Source of the DNA: Deltaproteobacteria bacterium
GTDB lineage: Bacteria > Desulfobacterota > Syntrophorhabdia > Syntrophorhabdales > JANXAF01
Length of the DNA: 62,300 nt
Assembly (NCBI GenBank): GCA_026417175.1
Contig: JAOADT010000012.1
Coordinates: 1-62,300 of the forward strand
Direction of reading: 5' to 3'
Position 1 is the stretch's first letter; the number at the start of each line of letters is the position of its first letter. Both the position numbers and the translations under genes were made by a program. The notes below the pieces were generated by a model. The model saw only the letters and a list, made by a program, of their open reading frames with translations, did no database searches and was not told the origin of the DNA. This document shows, one piece after another, positions 9,303 to 18,507 of the stretch.

Positions 9303-9959
9303 TTAAAGAGCATGCTTTAAAACATATATTTGTGGAGATTCTGGTAAAGTGTTATCTTTGATTTCCACTTCAAATGATTCAAGCTCTTTTACATTATTTT
9401 TCCCCTGAGTGAAGGAACCAACCCCAGAAATAGGGAACCCGCATTTATCAGTCTTGAAATGCATAGGAATAGTAACTCTAGGATTTAAGGATTCCATCAC
9501 AGATGTTGCCTCTTTCGCGTCAATGGTGAAATATCCTCCAACGGGAAGAAGTAAAATATCCACCTTGCCGATCTGTTTTACCGTATCTTTGTCCAACACG
9601 TGACCAAGATCGCCCAGATGGAGTAATCTCAAATTCTCTGTTTCTATAAGAAACATGAGGTTTTTGCCCCTTTCCTTTCCTGAGGACGAATCGTGAAACG
9701 ATGGAATAGCCTTTATCCTTAAACCTTTTATCTCCTTTTCTCCTGGACTGTTGATAAACTCGTATTTTCCCTTTATATCTTTTACGTAATTGTGGTCATC
9801 GTGGTCATGACTTGTAAGAACAATATCTGCCTCCTCTTCTATCCTACCATAAGAAAGAGCTCCTCCGTATGCCCCCGACTGGTATGGATCTATTATTACT
9901 TTTACGCCTTTGTCTGTTGTGATTTTGAACGCTGCATGACCGTACCACTTTATTTTCAT
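9303..9959 (-). CDS. UPF0173 metallo-beta-lactamase-fold hydrolase
   Basis: A 218-residue metal-dependent hydrolase of the UPF0173 type. TSHDHDDHNYV is the metal-binding HxHxDH motif, and LHLGDLGH and IPMHFKT carry further metal ligands. Substrates of this group are not established. An upstream in-frame ATG exists, but AGGAGGG just before ATG at 9959 (MKIKWYGHAAF) fixes the start. It leads the four-gene minus-strand operon, behind a promoter at 9980-10009. Confidence 0.85.
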   Translation of the reverse strand: MKIKWYGHAAFKITTDKGVKVIIDPYQSGAYGGALSYGRIEEEADIVLTSHDHDDHNYVKDIKGKYEFINSPGEKEIKGLRIKAIPSFHDSSSGKERGKNLMFLIETENLRLLHLGDLGHVLDKDTVKQIGKVDILLLPVGGYFTIDAKEATSVMESLNPRVTIPMHFKTDKCGFPISGVGSFTQGKNNVKELESFEVEIKDNTLPESPQIYVLKHAL

Positions 9960-9979
9960 ATTCAACCCTCCTTTTTTCA

Positions 9980-10009
9980 ATGATACAATTTATAAGGAAA
10001 ATCTGTCAA
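9980..10009 (-). promoter_or_regulatory. Promoter for the UPF0173-hpt operon
   Basis: On the minus strand, TTGACA (10009-10004) and TATCAT (9985-9980) are separated by 18 bp. This gives a short leader holding the AGGAGGG ribosome-binding site of the UPF0173 gene. Confidence 0.6.
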
Positions 10010-10045
10010 GCTAAAGCAAAGGAACTGGTCGCTCAAACTTTAAGA

Positions 10046-10074
10046 TTGAAAAAGGGAACGGAAACTAATAATAT
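10046..10074 (+). promoter_or_regulatory. Promoter for the hydrolase/acetoacetyl-CoA synthetase operon
   Basis: TTGAAA (10046-10051) and TAATAT (10069-10074) with a 17-bp spacer. The predicted transcription start near 10081 is only about 2 nt from the ATG at 10083, so the transcript would be leaderless or nearly so. Confidence 0.6.
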
Positions 10075-10082
10075 GGATTAGG

Positions 10083-10835
10083 ATGCCGCTACTTAACATC
10101 GAAAGATACGGGGATGGCGAAAGGATCTTGTTCATCCACGGATCTGGATGGAACACGAACCTATGGAAAGAACAGAAAGAATACTTAAAAAGCTTCGCAG
10201 AAGTGATACTTATAGACCTGCCTGGACATGGTAAATCCTTTGGAAAAGCCTGTGATTCTGTGGATGAATACAGAAAAGCTATAGAAAAGGTTATTCTTGA
10301 GCACGGGTTCAAGAAATGCTTTGTTGCTGGCCACTCTTTAGGTGGCGCCATTGCACTGTCTTTGGCTCTGCATACACCTGAACTACTAAAAGGGTTAATA
10401 ATAGTGGGAAGCGGGGCCAGACTGAAAGTTCTTCCTCAGATATTGACGGGTTTAAAAAAAGATAAAGAGGAGACAATAAAGTTTATCACATCTTTAGGAT
10501 TTTCTCCCAGGGCAAATATAGCGCTCATAAATGAGAATATTGAGGAAATGCTAAAATGTCCACAAGAGGTAATATATAAAGACTTTTCTTCGTGCAATAA
10601 CTTTGACGTAATGACAGATATCAAGAAGATAGAAACTCCAACTCTCATCATTTGCGGCTTAGATGATAAGCTCACACCGCCAAAGTATGCGCACTACCTT
10701 CATAAGGAAATTAGAGGTTCCCTGCTTGTTCTTATTGAGGATGCAGGACACATGGTCATGCTTGAAAAACCAAAAGAGGTAAACAGGGCTATAGAGAATT
10801 TTGTTAAAGAAGTACAACAGAAAAATAAGGAGTGA
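10083..10835 (+). CDS. Alpha/beta hydrolase
   Basis: A 250-residue soluble alpha/beta-fold hydrolase. Visible elements are the oxyanion-hole ILFIHGSGWN, the nucleophile elbow VAGHSLGGAI with Ser near residue 86, an acid in CGLDDKLTPP and a histidine in DAGHMVMLEKP. These make an esterase/lipase-like triad. No signal peptide is seen. No Shine-Dalgarno precedes the ATG. It is followed after 3 nt by a carboxylesterase and then acetoacetyl-CoA synthetase, so an ester or thioester substrate of a short acid is plausible but unproven. Confidence 0.85.
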   Translation: MPLLNIERYGDGERILFIHGSGWNTNLWKEQKEYLKSFAEVILIDLPGHGKSFGKACDSVDEYRKAIEKVILEHGFKKCFVAGHSLGGAIALSLALHTPELLKGLIIVGSGARLKVLPQILTGLKKDKEETIKFITSLGFSPRANIALINENIEEMLKCPQEVIYKDFSSCNNFDVMTDIKKIETPTLIICGLDDKLTPPKYAHYLHKEIRGSLLVLIEDAGHMVMLEKPKEVNRAIENFVKEVQQKNKE

Positions 10836-10838
10836 GAG

Positions 10839-12341
10839 ATGGATGTAATTGTAGAAACAAAGAGAGGTAAACTCGCTGGAGAAAAGATAGGTGAGCTTTT
10901 CGTCTTTAAGGGCGTTCCATATGCGGAAGCGCCCACAGGGTTTTTGCGGTGGATGCCGCCCAAGATTAAAGAAAAGTGGGATGGCATAAAAGAAGCGAAA
11001 CAGTACGGATGTATATGTCCTCAGCCGGAGTTTGAGCTTGTGGAAGGAACTTTATTCAAGGAAAAGCAGAATGAGGATTGTCTTTGTTTAAACATCTATA
11101 CACCGGGAGTGGATGACAAAAAAAGACCAGTAATCGTTTTTATACACGGCGGCGCATTCATGTTTGGTTCTTCCTCACACCCTCTTTACAGAAAGGGTAA
11201 AATTTCATCAAGACAAAATGTGGTATTAGTGACGATCAATTATAGGTTAGGTCCCTTCGGATTTCTAAGACTAAAGGACCTGGGTGACGGGAGGATCCCA
11301 TCCACAGGGATCGAAGGTATTTTGGATCAGATATGTGCGCTTAAATGGATTAAGGAAAATATAGAAGTTTTCGGGGGAGATCCAGAAAATATCACTCTGG
11401 TCGGAGAGTCAGCCGGGGGAATATCGATCGCGTGTATCTTGGTGATGGAAGGAACAGAGAATCTGTTTAAAAGAATTGTCATCCAGAGCGGAAATGCTGA
11501 AGCCGTGTTTAGCGGAGAAAAAGCAACGGAATACGCAAGGAGGTTACTAAAAATTTTAGGGATTAATGAGAAAGAGGTGGAAAAACTAAGGGGTTTTTCT
11601 TCAGAGGAGCTAGTAAAAGCTGAAGAAGCTTTACTGAAGGAAAGTAAAGAACTTACAGTATTTTCTCCGACAATAGATGGGGATCACTTAAAAGGAAAAC
11701 CTATAGATATTCTTAGGAAAGAGCATGTTTCAAACATATCCCTTCTTATAGGAACAAACCTGCATGAGTGGAATATATTTTCTCTGACCGATCCAAGGAT
11801 AAGGAGCTTAGAAATAGAAGACATTAAAAAAGTTCTACTTAAGTCATTTTCTGAAGGCAGTGTTAATCAAATCCTCAATTATTATTCAGAAAGGTTAAAA
11901 AAAGAAGGTATCGAACCAAAGGCTTGGAGGATTTACTCATATTTCATGACTGATACCTTTTTTTTGATTCCAACTCTTGAACTTGTAGAGAAATGGGTTT
12001 CTTTCTCGTGTCCTGTATTTTTGTACCTTTTTACATGGCCTTCGCCTTATTTAGGTGGTGAACTGGGAAGCTGTCACACTCTTGAGCTTGGTTTTTTGTT
12101 CGGTAACTACGACGACAGATTTTTTGGGTCTGGGAGAGATGCAGATCGTTTGTCTAAAAGTATGCAGGATGCTTGGGCTTCGTTTGCGAGAACCGGTGAT
12201 CCTTCTTGTGAGAGTTTAGGCAGTTGGAGCGATTATGGAAAGGAAAAAAAGGTTATGATTTTAGGAAAGGATTGTTTTCTTATGGAAGATCCGCATAAAG
12301 AGGTAAGGGAATTTTATAAGAGTCTCGCTCTTTCCTTGTAA
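10839..12341 (+). CDS. Type B carboxylesterase
   Basis: A 500-residue carboxylesterase of the cholinesterase-like family. FKGVPYAEAPTGFLRWMPP is the N-terminal family signature (~23-41), NEDCLCLNIYTP the second signature (~76-87), and VGESAGGISI holds the nucleophilic Ser near residue 191. HGGAF provides the oxyanion hole, and SCHTLELGFLFG contains the likely catalytic His. No signal peptide is seen, so it is probably cytoplasmic. It has a GGAGTGAGAG ribosome-binding site 3 nt after the previous gene. Confidence 0.88.
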   Translation: MDVIVETKRGKLAGEKIGELFVFKGVPYAEAPTGFLRWMPPKIKEKWDGIKEAKQYGCICPQPEFELVEGTLFKEKQNEDCLCLNIYTPGVDDKKRPVIVFIHGGAFMFGSSSHPLYRKGKISSRQNVVLVTINYRLGPFGFLRLKDLGDGRIPSTGIEGILDQICALKWIKENIEVFGGDPENITLVGESAGGISIACILVMEGTENLFKRIVIQSGNAEAVFSGEKATEYARRLLKILGINEKEVEKLRGFSSEELVKAEEALLKESKELTVFSPTIDGDHLKGKPIDILRKEHVSNISLLIGTNLHEWNIFSLTDPRIRSLEIEDIKKVLLKSFSEGSVNQILNYYSERLKKEGIEPKAWRIYSYFMTDTFFLIPTLELVEKWVSFSCPVFLYLFTWPSPYLGGELGSCHTLELGFLFGNYDDRFFGSGRDADRLSKSMQDAWASFARTGDPSCESLGSWSDYGKEKKVMILGKDCFLMEDPHKEVREFYKSLALSL

Positions 12342-12359
12342 GAGTAATGGGGGATAAAG

Positions 12360-14321
12360 ATGGCTAAAGTGTTATGGATACCAGACGAACAGAGGAAAAA
12401 AAATGCAAATATAACAAGATTCATGGAGTATTTATATAAAAAATACAACGTTTCTTTTACTAGCTATGAGGAATTACATGATTGGTCAGTAAATAATATC
12501 CCTGAATTTTGGGAAGCGATATGGGACTTCTGTAAAATAAAGGCTTCAAAGAAGTATGAAAAGGTGGTCCAAGATTTAGAAAAGTTTCCTGGAGCTAAGT
12601 GGTTCGTAGGAGCAAGGCTAAACTTTGCTGAAAATATTTTAAGATATAGGGACAATCGTCCTGCCCTTACATTCTTATCTGAGGCTAAAAAGAAGAAAGT
12701 AGTCTTGACTTATGCGACCCTGTACGAAAAGGTAGCCAAACTGGCAAACGCCCTGAGAGATTTAGGTGTAAGGGCAGGAGACAGGATTGTAGGATACATG
12801 CCAAATGTGATTGAAGCCGCCCTAGGAATGCTTGCTACCACTTCAATTGGTGGAGTTTGGGCTTCCTGTGGACCAGAGCTTGGAAAAGAAGCGGTTTTAG
12901 ACAGGATTGGCCAACTTGAACCGGTTGTACTTTTTGCGACGGACGGATACATCTATAAAGGCAGAACATTTGAGACTTTAGAAAATGTGAAGTTTCTGTC
13001 TGAGAACTTGCCTTCGTTAAAAAAGGTTGTCGTAAGTAGTTATCTAGAGAGAGTCTCAGACATTGGAAACATAAGGGATGCTGTGCATTTTGGCGATTTT
13101 GTTTCAGGAAAGGCCGTGGAGATGGATTTCGAACAGCTTCCGCCGGACCATCCACATATTATACTTTTTTCATCCGGAGTTACCGGAAAACCAAAATGCA
13201 TAGTTCATAGTCTGGCTGGAACACTTACAGTCCATTTGAAAACTCACATCCTACACTTTGACATAAAAGAAGATGACAAGGTACTTTTTCTTTCAAGCCC
13301 CACATGGATGGTTTGGAATCTTCAATTAAGTAGTCTTGCCACGGGATGTAATCTTATTCTTTATGATGGCAACCCATTTTACCCTGATTTTTATTCCATT
13401 TGGAAGATCATAGAAGAAGAAAGAATAACCTGTCTTGGCTGTGGCGCAGCATTTATAATTACGCTTATGCAGAATAAAGTGAGACCTAACCAAGTGTGCG
13501 ATCTCTCGAGTCTGAAAACCATATTTCAAACGGCAGCGCCTTTGACGGACGATGGTTTTGAGTACGTGTATGACTCAATAAAAAAGGACGTTTGTCTTCT
13601 TTCAGGGTTAGGAGGGACGGATGTTCAGTGCGGAATAATTGAAGGAAGCCCTATTCAGCCTGTTTACAAAGGACAGATGTCCTCTGCGGCACTTGGTTTT
13701 GCTGTAAAAGTGTACGATGAGAATGGGAAACCTGTCTTAGATGAACCGGGTGAGCTTGTCGTGGAAAAGCCCTTTCCTTCAACGCCTCTTTACTTTTGGG
13801 GTGATAAAGATGGTAGTAAATACATGGAGACTTATTTCTCGACTTATCCAAACATATGGCGACATGGAGACTTTGCTATACAAAAAAGTGACACGGGGGG
13901 TTTCATAGGTTTAGGTAGATCAGATTTTGTTTTGAAGCCCGCAGGTGTTAGGATAGGACCGGCAGAAATATACAATGTGGTTGAAAGACTAGAAGAGGTA
14001 GAGGATAGCCTGGTAGTTGGACAATATTTTATGGGAGATCAGAGAATCGTTCTTTTTGTGAAGCTAAAGGAAGGGTATGAACTTACTCAGGAACTCAAAG
14101 AAAAAATAAAAAAGGAGCTAAGTACCCATGCTTCACCTCGTCATGTACCAGCAAAGATCCTTTCAGTTCCAGAGATCCCTTACACTGTGAACATGAAGAA
14201 GGTCGAAAGTGTTGTATTCAACATAGTCAATGGAAGACCTGTGACAAACATTGGGGCACTTTTAAATCCTGAGTGTCTTGGTTACTACGAAAAACTGAAA
14301 GAGGAGGAGTTAAAGAGCTAA
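12360..14321 (+). CDS. Acetoacetyl-CoA synthetase
   Basis: A 653-residue ANL-superfamily ligase that activates acetoacetate (or a similar short acid) with ATP and CoA. The N-terminal region (about residues 10-75) has the acetyl-CoA synthetase-type cap. The phosphate-binding loop reads SSGVTGKPKCIVHS near 271-284, with Val in place of the usual Thr. The C-terminal PYTVNMKKVE holds the catalytic Lys. Length and the N-terminal WIPDEQRKK-like start match acetoacetate-CoA ligases. With the two upstream esterases it may release and activate a ketone-body-like acid. Confidence 0.85.
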   Translation: MAKVLWIPDEQRKKNANITRFMEYLYKKYNVSFTSYEELHDWSVNNIPEFWEAIWDFCKIKASKKYEKVVQDLEKFPGAKWFVGARLNFAENILRYRDNRPALTFLSEAKKKKVVLTYATLYEKVAKLANALRDLGVRAGDRIVGYMPNVIEAALGMLATTSIGGVWASCGPELGKEAVLDRIGQLEPVVLFATDGYIYKGRTFETLENVKFLSENLPSLKKVVVSSYLERVSDIGNIRDAVHFGDFVSGKAVEMDFEQLPPDHPHIILFSSGVTGKPKCIVHSLAGTLTVHLKTHILHFDIKEDDKVLFLSSPTWMVWNLQLSSLATGCNLILYDGNPFYPDFYSIWKIIEEERITCLGCGAAFIITLMQNKVRPNQVCDLSSLKTIFQTAAPLTDDGFEYVYDSIKKDVCLLSGLGGTDVQCGIIEGSPIQPVYKGQMSSAALGFAVKVYDENGKPVLDEPGELVVEKPFPSTPLYFWGDKDGSKYMETYFSTYPNIWRHGDFAIQKSDTGGFIGLGRSDFVLKPAGVRIGPAEIYNVVERLEEVEDSLVVGQYFMGDQRIVLFVKLKEGYELTQELKEKIKKELSTHASPRHVPAKILSVPEIPYTVNMKKVESVVFNIVNGRPVTNIGALLNPECLGYYEKLKEEELKS

Positions 14322-14326
14322 AAAAA

Positions 14327-15559
14327 TTAATGGCCTTTCATCATGAAAAATAGAGAATCAACCGCCTTTCGTGCGAAGGACAATTCACTTATGTTCGCGT
14401 CCACTTCCTCAATCTCAATACCCTTTTTTAGTCTCGACTTAAGCGCCGAAGCAAAAACTTGAGGTGCTTCCTTATCGAAAAATTCGTTATCCTCCAGATC
14501 TATTTCTGAAAAACCTCTCATGGGGATAAGAACCTTAACCGGACCTTTTGCCTTACTCAGTCTTTCAGCGATTATATCCGCAAATAGTATCATTTCCTCT
14601 TTTTCCATTCTTACACAAAAACGTATGTCATGATAGTACACTTTTCTCCCTTTGAGCTTCTCAGGCATAGGATAATGAGGTGAAAAGACCGCATTATGAA
14701 GACCTCCTGGTGCAAGGACAACAGGTACACCCTTAGAACATTCAATGTCGAGCCTCGTTTCCCCAGCGCCCCTGCAATATCCTCCAAAAATGTCATCTGC
14801 GATTTCATGAAGAGTAAGGTCGAGTACTCCCAATATTAGACTCTCACTTACCATCTGCTCCATGGCTAGTCCGCCCGTCCCATTTGCATGAAAGCATATA
14901 AGTTCGTAGCCCCGTTCATTCACCAGGGGCTCTATGTGGGCTGCGCATAAAGAGTTTATACCGCACGTAGTGAGAGCTACGAGCGGTTTTTCAGGGGAAA
15001 AACCGATTCTACCTGTACCATTTTACAGATGGCAGAAGTGGCTTTGCTAAGGATAGATCTTGTGAAGCTTTTTGAGTCCAGCAAGTCTGCCACACTATGA
15101 AACATCAAAGTATCTTTTACACCCACGTATTCTCTCACATCCCTTGAGGCTACAGTAGATACCATAACTTTCGGAAATCCGTAAGGCAATCCTCTCATTA
15201 TATAGGTAGCAATAGAAGTGCCAGTTCCCGATTATACCTTGAATTTTTCCTTGGCCCAGAAGACTTTTGGCAATCGATAAAGCGCCTTTTTGCATGATTT
15301 CAACACAGAAAAGGCCTCCTTTTTTTTAGTATGTGAGGTAAAGTAAATCCCGCCGACTTAGCGACTTCATCATTACTTATATCAGGAATGGTAATTGGTT
15401 TACCCAGCCCTACGTCCATGAGGTTCAATAAAAGATGTTTTCTCTCAGCATCCTCCTTTATGAATTTGCTTCTCTCCCTTTTGTATCAAAAGTTGCCACA
15501 ATGAGTACCGTCTTTTTATGGCCAAAATCTTTTTTATTTTTCCCTCTGGTTAGATCCAT
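14327..15559 (-). pseudogene. Tm-1-like ATP-binding (UPF0261) protein, frameshifted
   Basis: The family is normally ~400 aa. The remnant starts at ATG 15559, overlapping the end of the isomerase gene, and reads TVLIVATFDTKGREA, the usual N-terminus, before a frameshift at ~15465-15475. A second frame continues to a stop at 15302. A third begins at ~15290 (SLLGQGKIQGIIG) and is lost near 15225. A fourth encodes GLPYGFPKVMVSTVASRDV and is lost near 15015. The C-terminal half (LICFHANGTGGLAMEQM onward) is intact. At least four lesions make a functional protein very unlikely. It was the last gene of the carboxylase operon. Confidence 0.85.
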
Positions 15560-16596
15560 TCTCTAACTTGACCCTTGATTAAAACCCTCTTTTTTCTTAA
15601 ATCGCTGAGATTCCTCGAGCCTGTGAGAAACATCGCAATTTTTAGCTCGTTGAAAAAGATTTCCAGACCGTCTATTACCTTATCAGTACCTACTTGAGCC
15701 CAAAGAAGAAGTGGTCTAGCCATACCCACAAGATCTGCTCCAAGTGCTATAGCTTTTGCTGCATCAAGACCTGTTCTTATACCCCCACTCCCTATTATTG
15801 GAAGCCCAGAGGTTTTTGCTTCAATGATAGATATAGGAGTGGGTATACCCCAGTCAGAGAATATCCGACACAATCTTTCGTGTCGCAAATTATTCCTCAA
15901 CTTTGCCCTTTTCAGTTCTATAAGAGCCATGCTGGTTCCCCCTTTACCAGCCACATCTAAGGCGCTTACCCCGAGATCCTTTAACTTCATCGCAATTTCT
16001 CTTGATATACCACACCCGGTCTCTTTGACTATTACAGGCACCGAAAGAAATTTGACAAGGTTTTCTATTGCAGAGAGACGATCTTTTGCAAAAGGTTCAC
16101 CCTCTATCATGAGGGCTTCTTGGAGAAAGTTTAAGTGCACAACAAGGCCATCTGCACCTATGGATTCAACCATTCTTTTTATCTTTTCAAAATTTTGCTT
16201 GTTTATTTGGGGGACACCAATATTGGCAAATAGAGGAATCTCCGGTGCTATATCTCTTGCAATCCTGTATGTATGCAGATAAGCTTCGTTTTCGAAAAGA
16301 ACCCTTCCACTTCCTAATTGCATTCCTACAGAGAAGTGTTTTGCCACCTCAGCAAGAACTCTGTTTATTTTTTCAGCTCTTTTACAACCACCAGTGAGGG
16401 CGGAAAGAATAAAAGGATACTTTAATTTCCATCCCAAAAACGAGACTGAAAGATCAATCTCATCAATATCAATTTCAGGTAGGCAGGTATGTATCAGTTC
16501 TACGTCTTGCCAAAAGGAAATTTTGTTTGATTCAACCTCATCTGAGAGAGCGACCTCTAAGTGTTCAACTTTTCTCTGAATTGTTTCATCACTCAT
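15550..16596 (-). CDS. fni: Type 2 isopentenyl-diphosphate isomerase (FMN-dependent)
   Basis: A 348-residue FMN- and NADPH-dependent enzyme that interconverts IPP and DMAPP. The signatures are clear: MQLGSGRVLF, LVVHLNFLQEALMIEG, PVIVKETGCGIS, LDVAGKGGTSMAL and IGSGGIRTGLDAAKAIALG in order. The ATG at 16596 overlaps the end of ubiX by 8 nt; a longer in-frame start lies inside ubiX and is less likely. Its tight coupling to ubiX suggests it supplies the dimethylallyl donor for prenylated FMN. A general isoprenoid role is also possible. Confidence 0.92.
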   Translation of the reverse strand: MSDETIQRKVEHLEVALSDEVESNKISFWQDVELIHTCLPEIDIDEIDLSVSFLGWKLKYPFILSALTGGCKRAEKINRVLAEVAKHFSVGMQLGSGRVLFENEAYLHTYRIARDIAPEIPLFANIGVPQINKQNFEKIKRMVESIGADGLVVHLNFLQEALMIEGEPFAKDRLSAIENLVKFLSVPVIVKETGCGISREIAMKLKDLGVSALDVAGKGGTSMALIELKRAKLRNNLRHERLCRIFSDWGIPTPISIIEAKTSGLPIIGSGGIRTGLDAAKAIALGADLVGMARPLLLWAQVGTDKVIDGLEIFFNELKIAMFLTGSRNLSDLRKKRVLIKGQVREWI

Positions 16597-17170
16597 TAAA
16601 GTTGTTACCCCATCTCTCAAACAGATGGGCATCTACACCAAAGAGGTCCAGAATTTTGCCTATAGTTTGCGATATTATATCATCTATGGACTTTGGACTG
16701 TGATAAAATGAGGGAACTGGGGGCATGACTATGCCACCCATCCGCGTAACTTTAAGCATTAGTTCCAAGTGACCTTCGTGGAGAGGTGTTTCCCGAACTA
16801 CTAATACCAATCTCCTTCTTTCTTTCAATGTCACGTCAGCAGCTCTAACAAGAAGATTGTAATTAAAGGAATTTGCAATAGCCGAGAGTGTCTTAATAGT
16901 GCAAGGGATAACAACCATCCCGTCCGTAATGCATGAGCCGCTTGCAATAGGCGCGGTAAGATCATCTATATCGTAGACCTTGGCAGCCAGTTTTTTTATG
17001 TCTTCCGGTTTATAGCTCGTCTCAATCTCTATATTCTTTAATCCCGCTTCAGTGATCACCAGGTGGATTTCTACATTCTTTTTGTGCATGGTCTCAAGCA
17101 TTTTCACGCCGTAAATTACCCCAGTTGCTCCCGTTATTCCGAGAATGATCTTTTTCTTATTGCGCGGCAT
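16589..17170 (-). CDS. ubiX: Flavin prenyltransferase UbiX
   Basis: A 193-residue flavoprotein that attaches a dimethylallyl group to FMN, making the prenylated FMN cofactor used by UbiD enzymes. ILGITGATGVIYGVKML is the N-terminal FMN-binding loop (~9-25). IPCTIKTLSAIANSF and LVLVVRETPLHEGHL are conserved UbiX segments containing the phosphate-binding and catalytic residues. The C-terminal FYHSPKSIDD is also typical. It overlaps UbiD-C by 14 nt and the isomerase by 8 nt, so all three are likely translated together. Confidence 0.95.
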   Translation of the reverse strand: MPRNKKKIILGITGATGVIYGVKMLETMHKKNVEIHLVITEAGLKNIEIETSYKPEDIKKLAAKVYDIDDLTAPIASGSCITDGMVVIPCTIKTLSAIANSFNYNLLVRAADVTLKERRRLVLVVRETPLHEGHLELMLKVTRMGGIVMPPVPSFYHSPKSIDDIISQTIGKILDLFGVDAHLFERWGNNFNE

Positions 17171-18500
17171 ACTTTTTTATCACCTTCATAACTCTATTTT
17201 TGTCGCCCGGAGCAATTTGTGCTCTTTCTTCCAAGTTCTTGCCGTACGTTGTTGCATTTATACCAATCTTTGTTACACCTTGTCCATCCATGGCTTCAGG
17301 GTCTATAGGCTGTCCTTGCATAGAACGAAGAAGAATGAGATCATCTTTTGCAAAACACCTTGTCACAATTGCCCATTCCAAATCCTTTAGATCATTGGCG
17401 TCAATATCAGTATCTACCACAATAGCCTTTTTTATCATTGGAAAAGAAAGAACAAAATGCAAGAGATTATTTATTTTAAACCTTTCAGTTGGAGTTGTAG
17501 TTATAATCACCGAAGAACCGAATGTTCTCTCTAAGAAGATCACTTCCTCAACAAACGGAAAAAGTTTCTTTACGTCCCTCTCCACATGGGCTCTGCTTAC
17601 GAAGGTTAAATACATGTCGGCCTCAGGACTTGTAGGAAGTAAGGCATGATAAATGGGGTTTTTCCTAAAAGATATTTTTCTTATGTGAACTGTAGGTGTC
17701 TCTTCAATTGTCATATAATAACCGCTTATTTCTCCGAGGGGTCCATCTTTTCTCTTTTCTTCTATATGAACTTCTCCTTCAAGTAAAAATTCTGTACCGG
17801 CGGGGACGTCTATAGGAGAATCAAAAGATCTCATTACTTTAACACTTCTACCCTTAATTGCACCTGCAACTTCAATTTTGTCTACGTCGTTTTGTACTTT
17901 AAGAGCCATCGAGAGAAAGAGTAAGGGGTCAACCCCCAAAGAGATAGAAATAGGCATGTTTTTTTTCAGATTCCTATACTTTTTAAGTATATCCGCCAAT
18001 GGCGGGTTAATCAAAGAGATGCCGAATCGGTTTTTACCTCTATACTCCATCCGATGGATGCCTCTTCCAACAACTTTCGTTTCAGGGTCCATACTAGAGA
18101 CCAAAGCAGTCGTAATGTAAGGGGCGGAATCCTTTTTGTAATGTTTTAAAATTGGGAGGAAATTCAGAAGGTCATCGTTTTCTTTCACATTTATCGAGGA
18201 ATAGCCTTTCTCTTTTTTTATTAACGTCTTCTTTATAAGCTTTCCGGCTCTTTGCACAAATGCGAAATAAGGATCTTTTTCACCCTCAAAAAGATAGGAA
18301 AAAACTTTTTGGGATGGAACTAAATTTGAAATCACTCTTACGTTGTAGCCTTCCACGTGTTGGAAAAAGAGGGTTTTGTTTTTAATTAACAGCTTCTCTA
18401 TAATCTCAGGTAAGTCTTCTCTCCTTACATGATCTGGAATTGAAATTAAAAGATCCTTCTTAACAAGAAGCTCAATATAATCCCTAAGGGACTCTATCAT
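17157..18500 (-). CDS. UbiD-family (de)carboxylase, UbiD-C
   Basis: A 447-residue member of the prenyl-FMN-dependent UbiD family, the third and most divergent UbiD in this operon. The Arg of the prenyl-FMN site is in GRGIHRMEYRG (near 155-165). The acidic catalytic motif reads KDGPLGEISGYY, so the first Glu of the usual EGPFGE is Asp. The C-terminal region ends with a KIGINATTYGKN-like strand. It begins 7 nt after the small gamma-like subunit, with a GAGGAAG site. It may be a further carboxylase subunit or a separate hydroxybenzoate decarboxylase. Confidence 0.88.
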   Translation of the reverse strand: MIESLRDYIELLVKKDLLISIPDHVRREDLPEIIEKLLIKNKTLFFQHVEGYNVRVISNLVPSQKVFSYLFEGEKDPYFAFVQRAGKLIKKTLIKKEKGYSSINVKENDDLLNFLPILKHYKKDSAPYITTALVSSMDPETKVVGRGIHRMEYRGKNRFGISLINPPLADILKKYRNLKKNMPISISLGVDPLLFLSMALKVQNDVDKIEVAGAIKGRSVKVMRSFDSPIDVPAGTEFLLEGEVHIEEKRKDGPLGEISGYYMTIEETPTVHIRKISFRKNPIYHALLPTSPEADMYLTFVSRAHVERDVKKLFPFVEEVIFLERTFGSSVIITTTPTERFKINNLLHFVLSFPMIKKAIVVDTDIDANDLKDLEWAIVTRCFAKDDLILLRSMQGQPIDPEAMDGQGVTKIGINATTYGKNLEERAQIAPGDKNRVMKVIKKYAAQ

Positions 18501-18507
18501 ATCTTCC

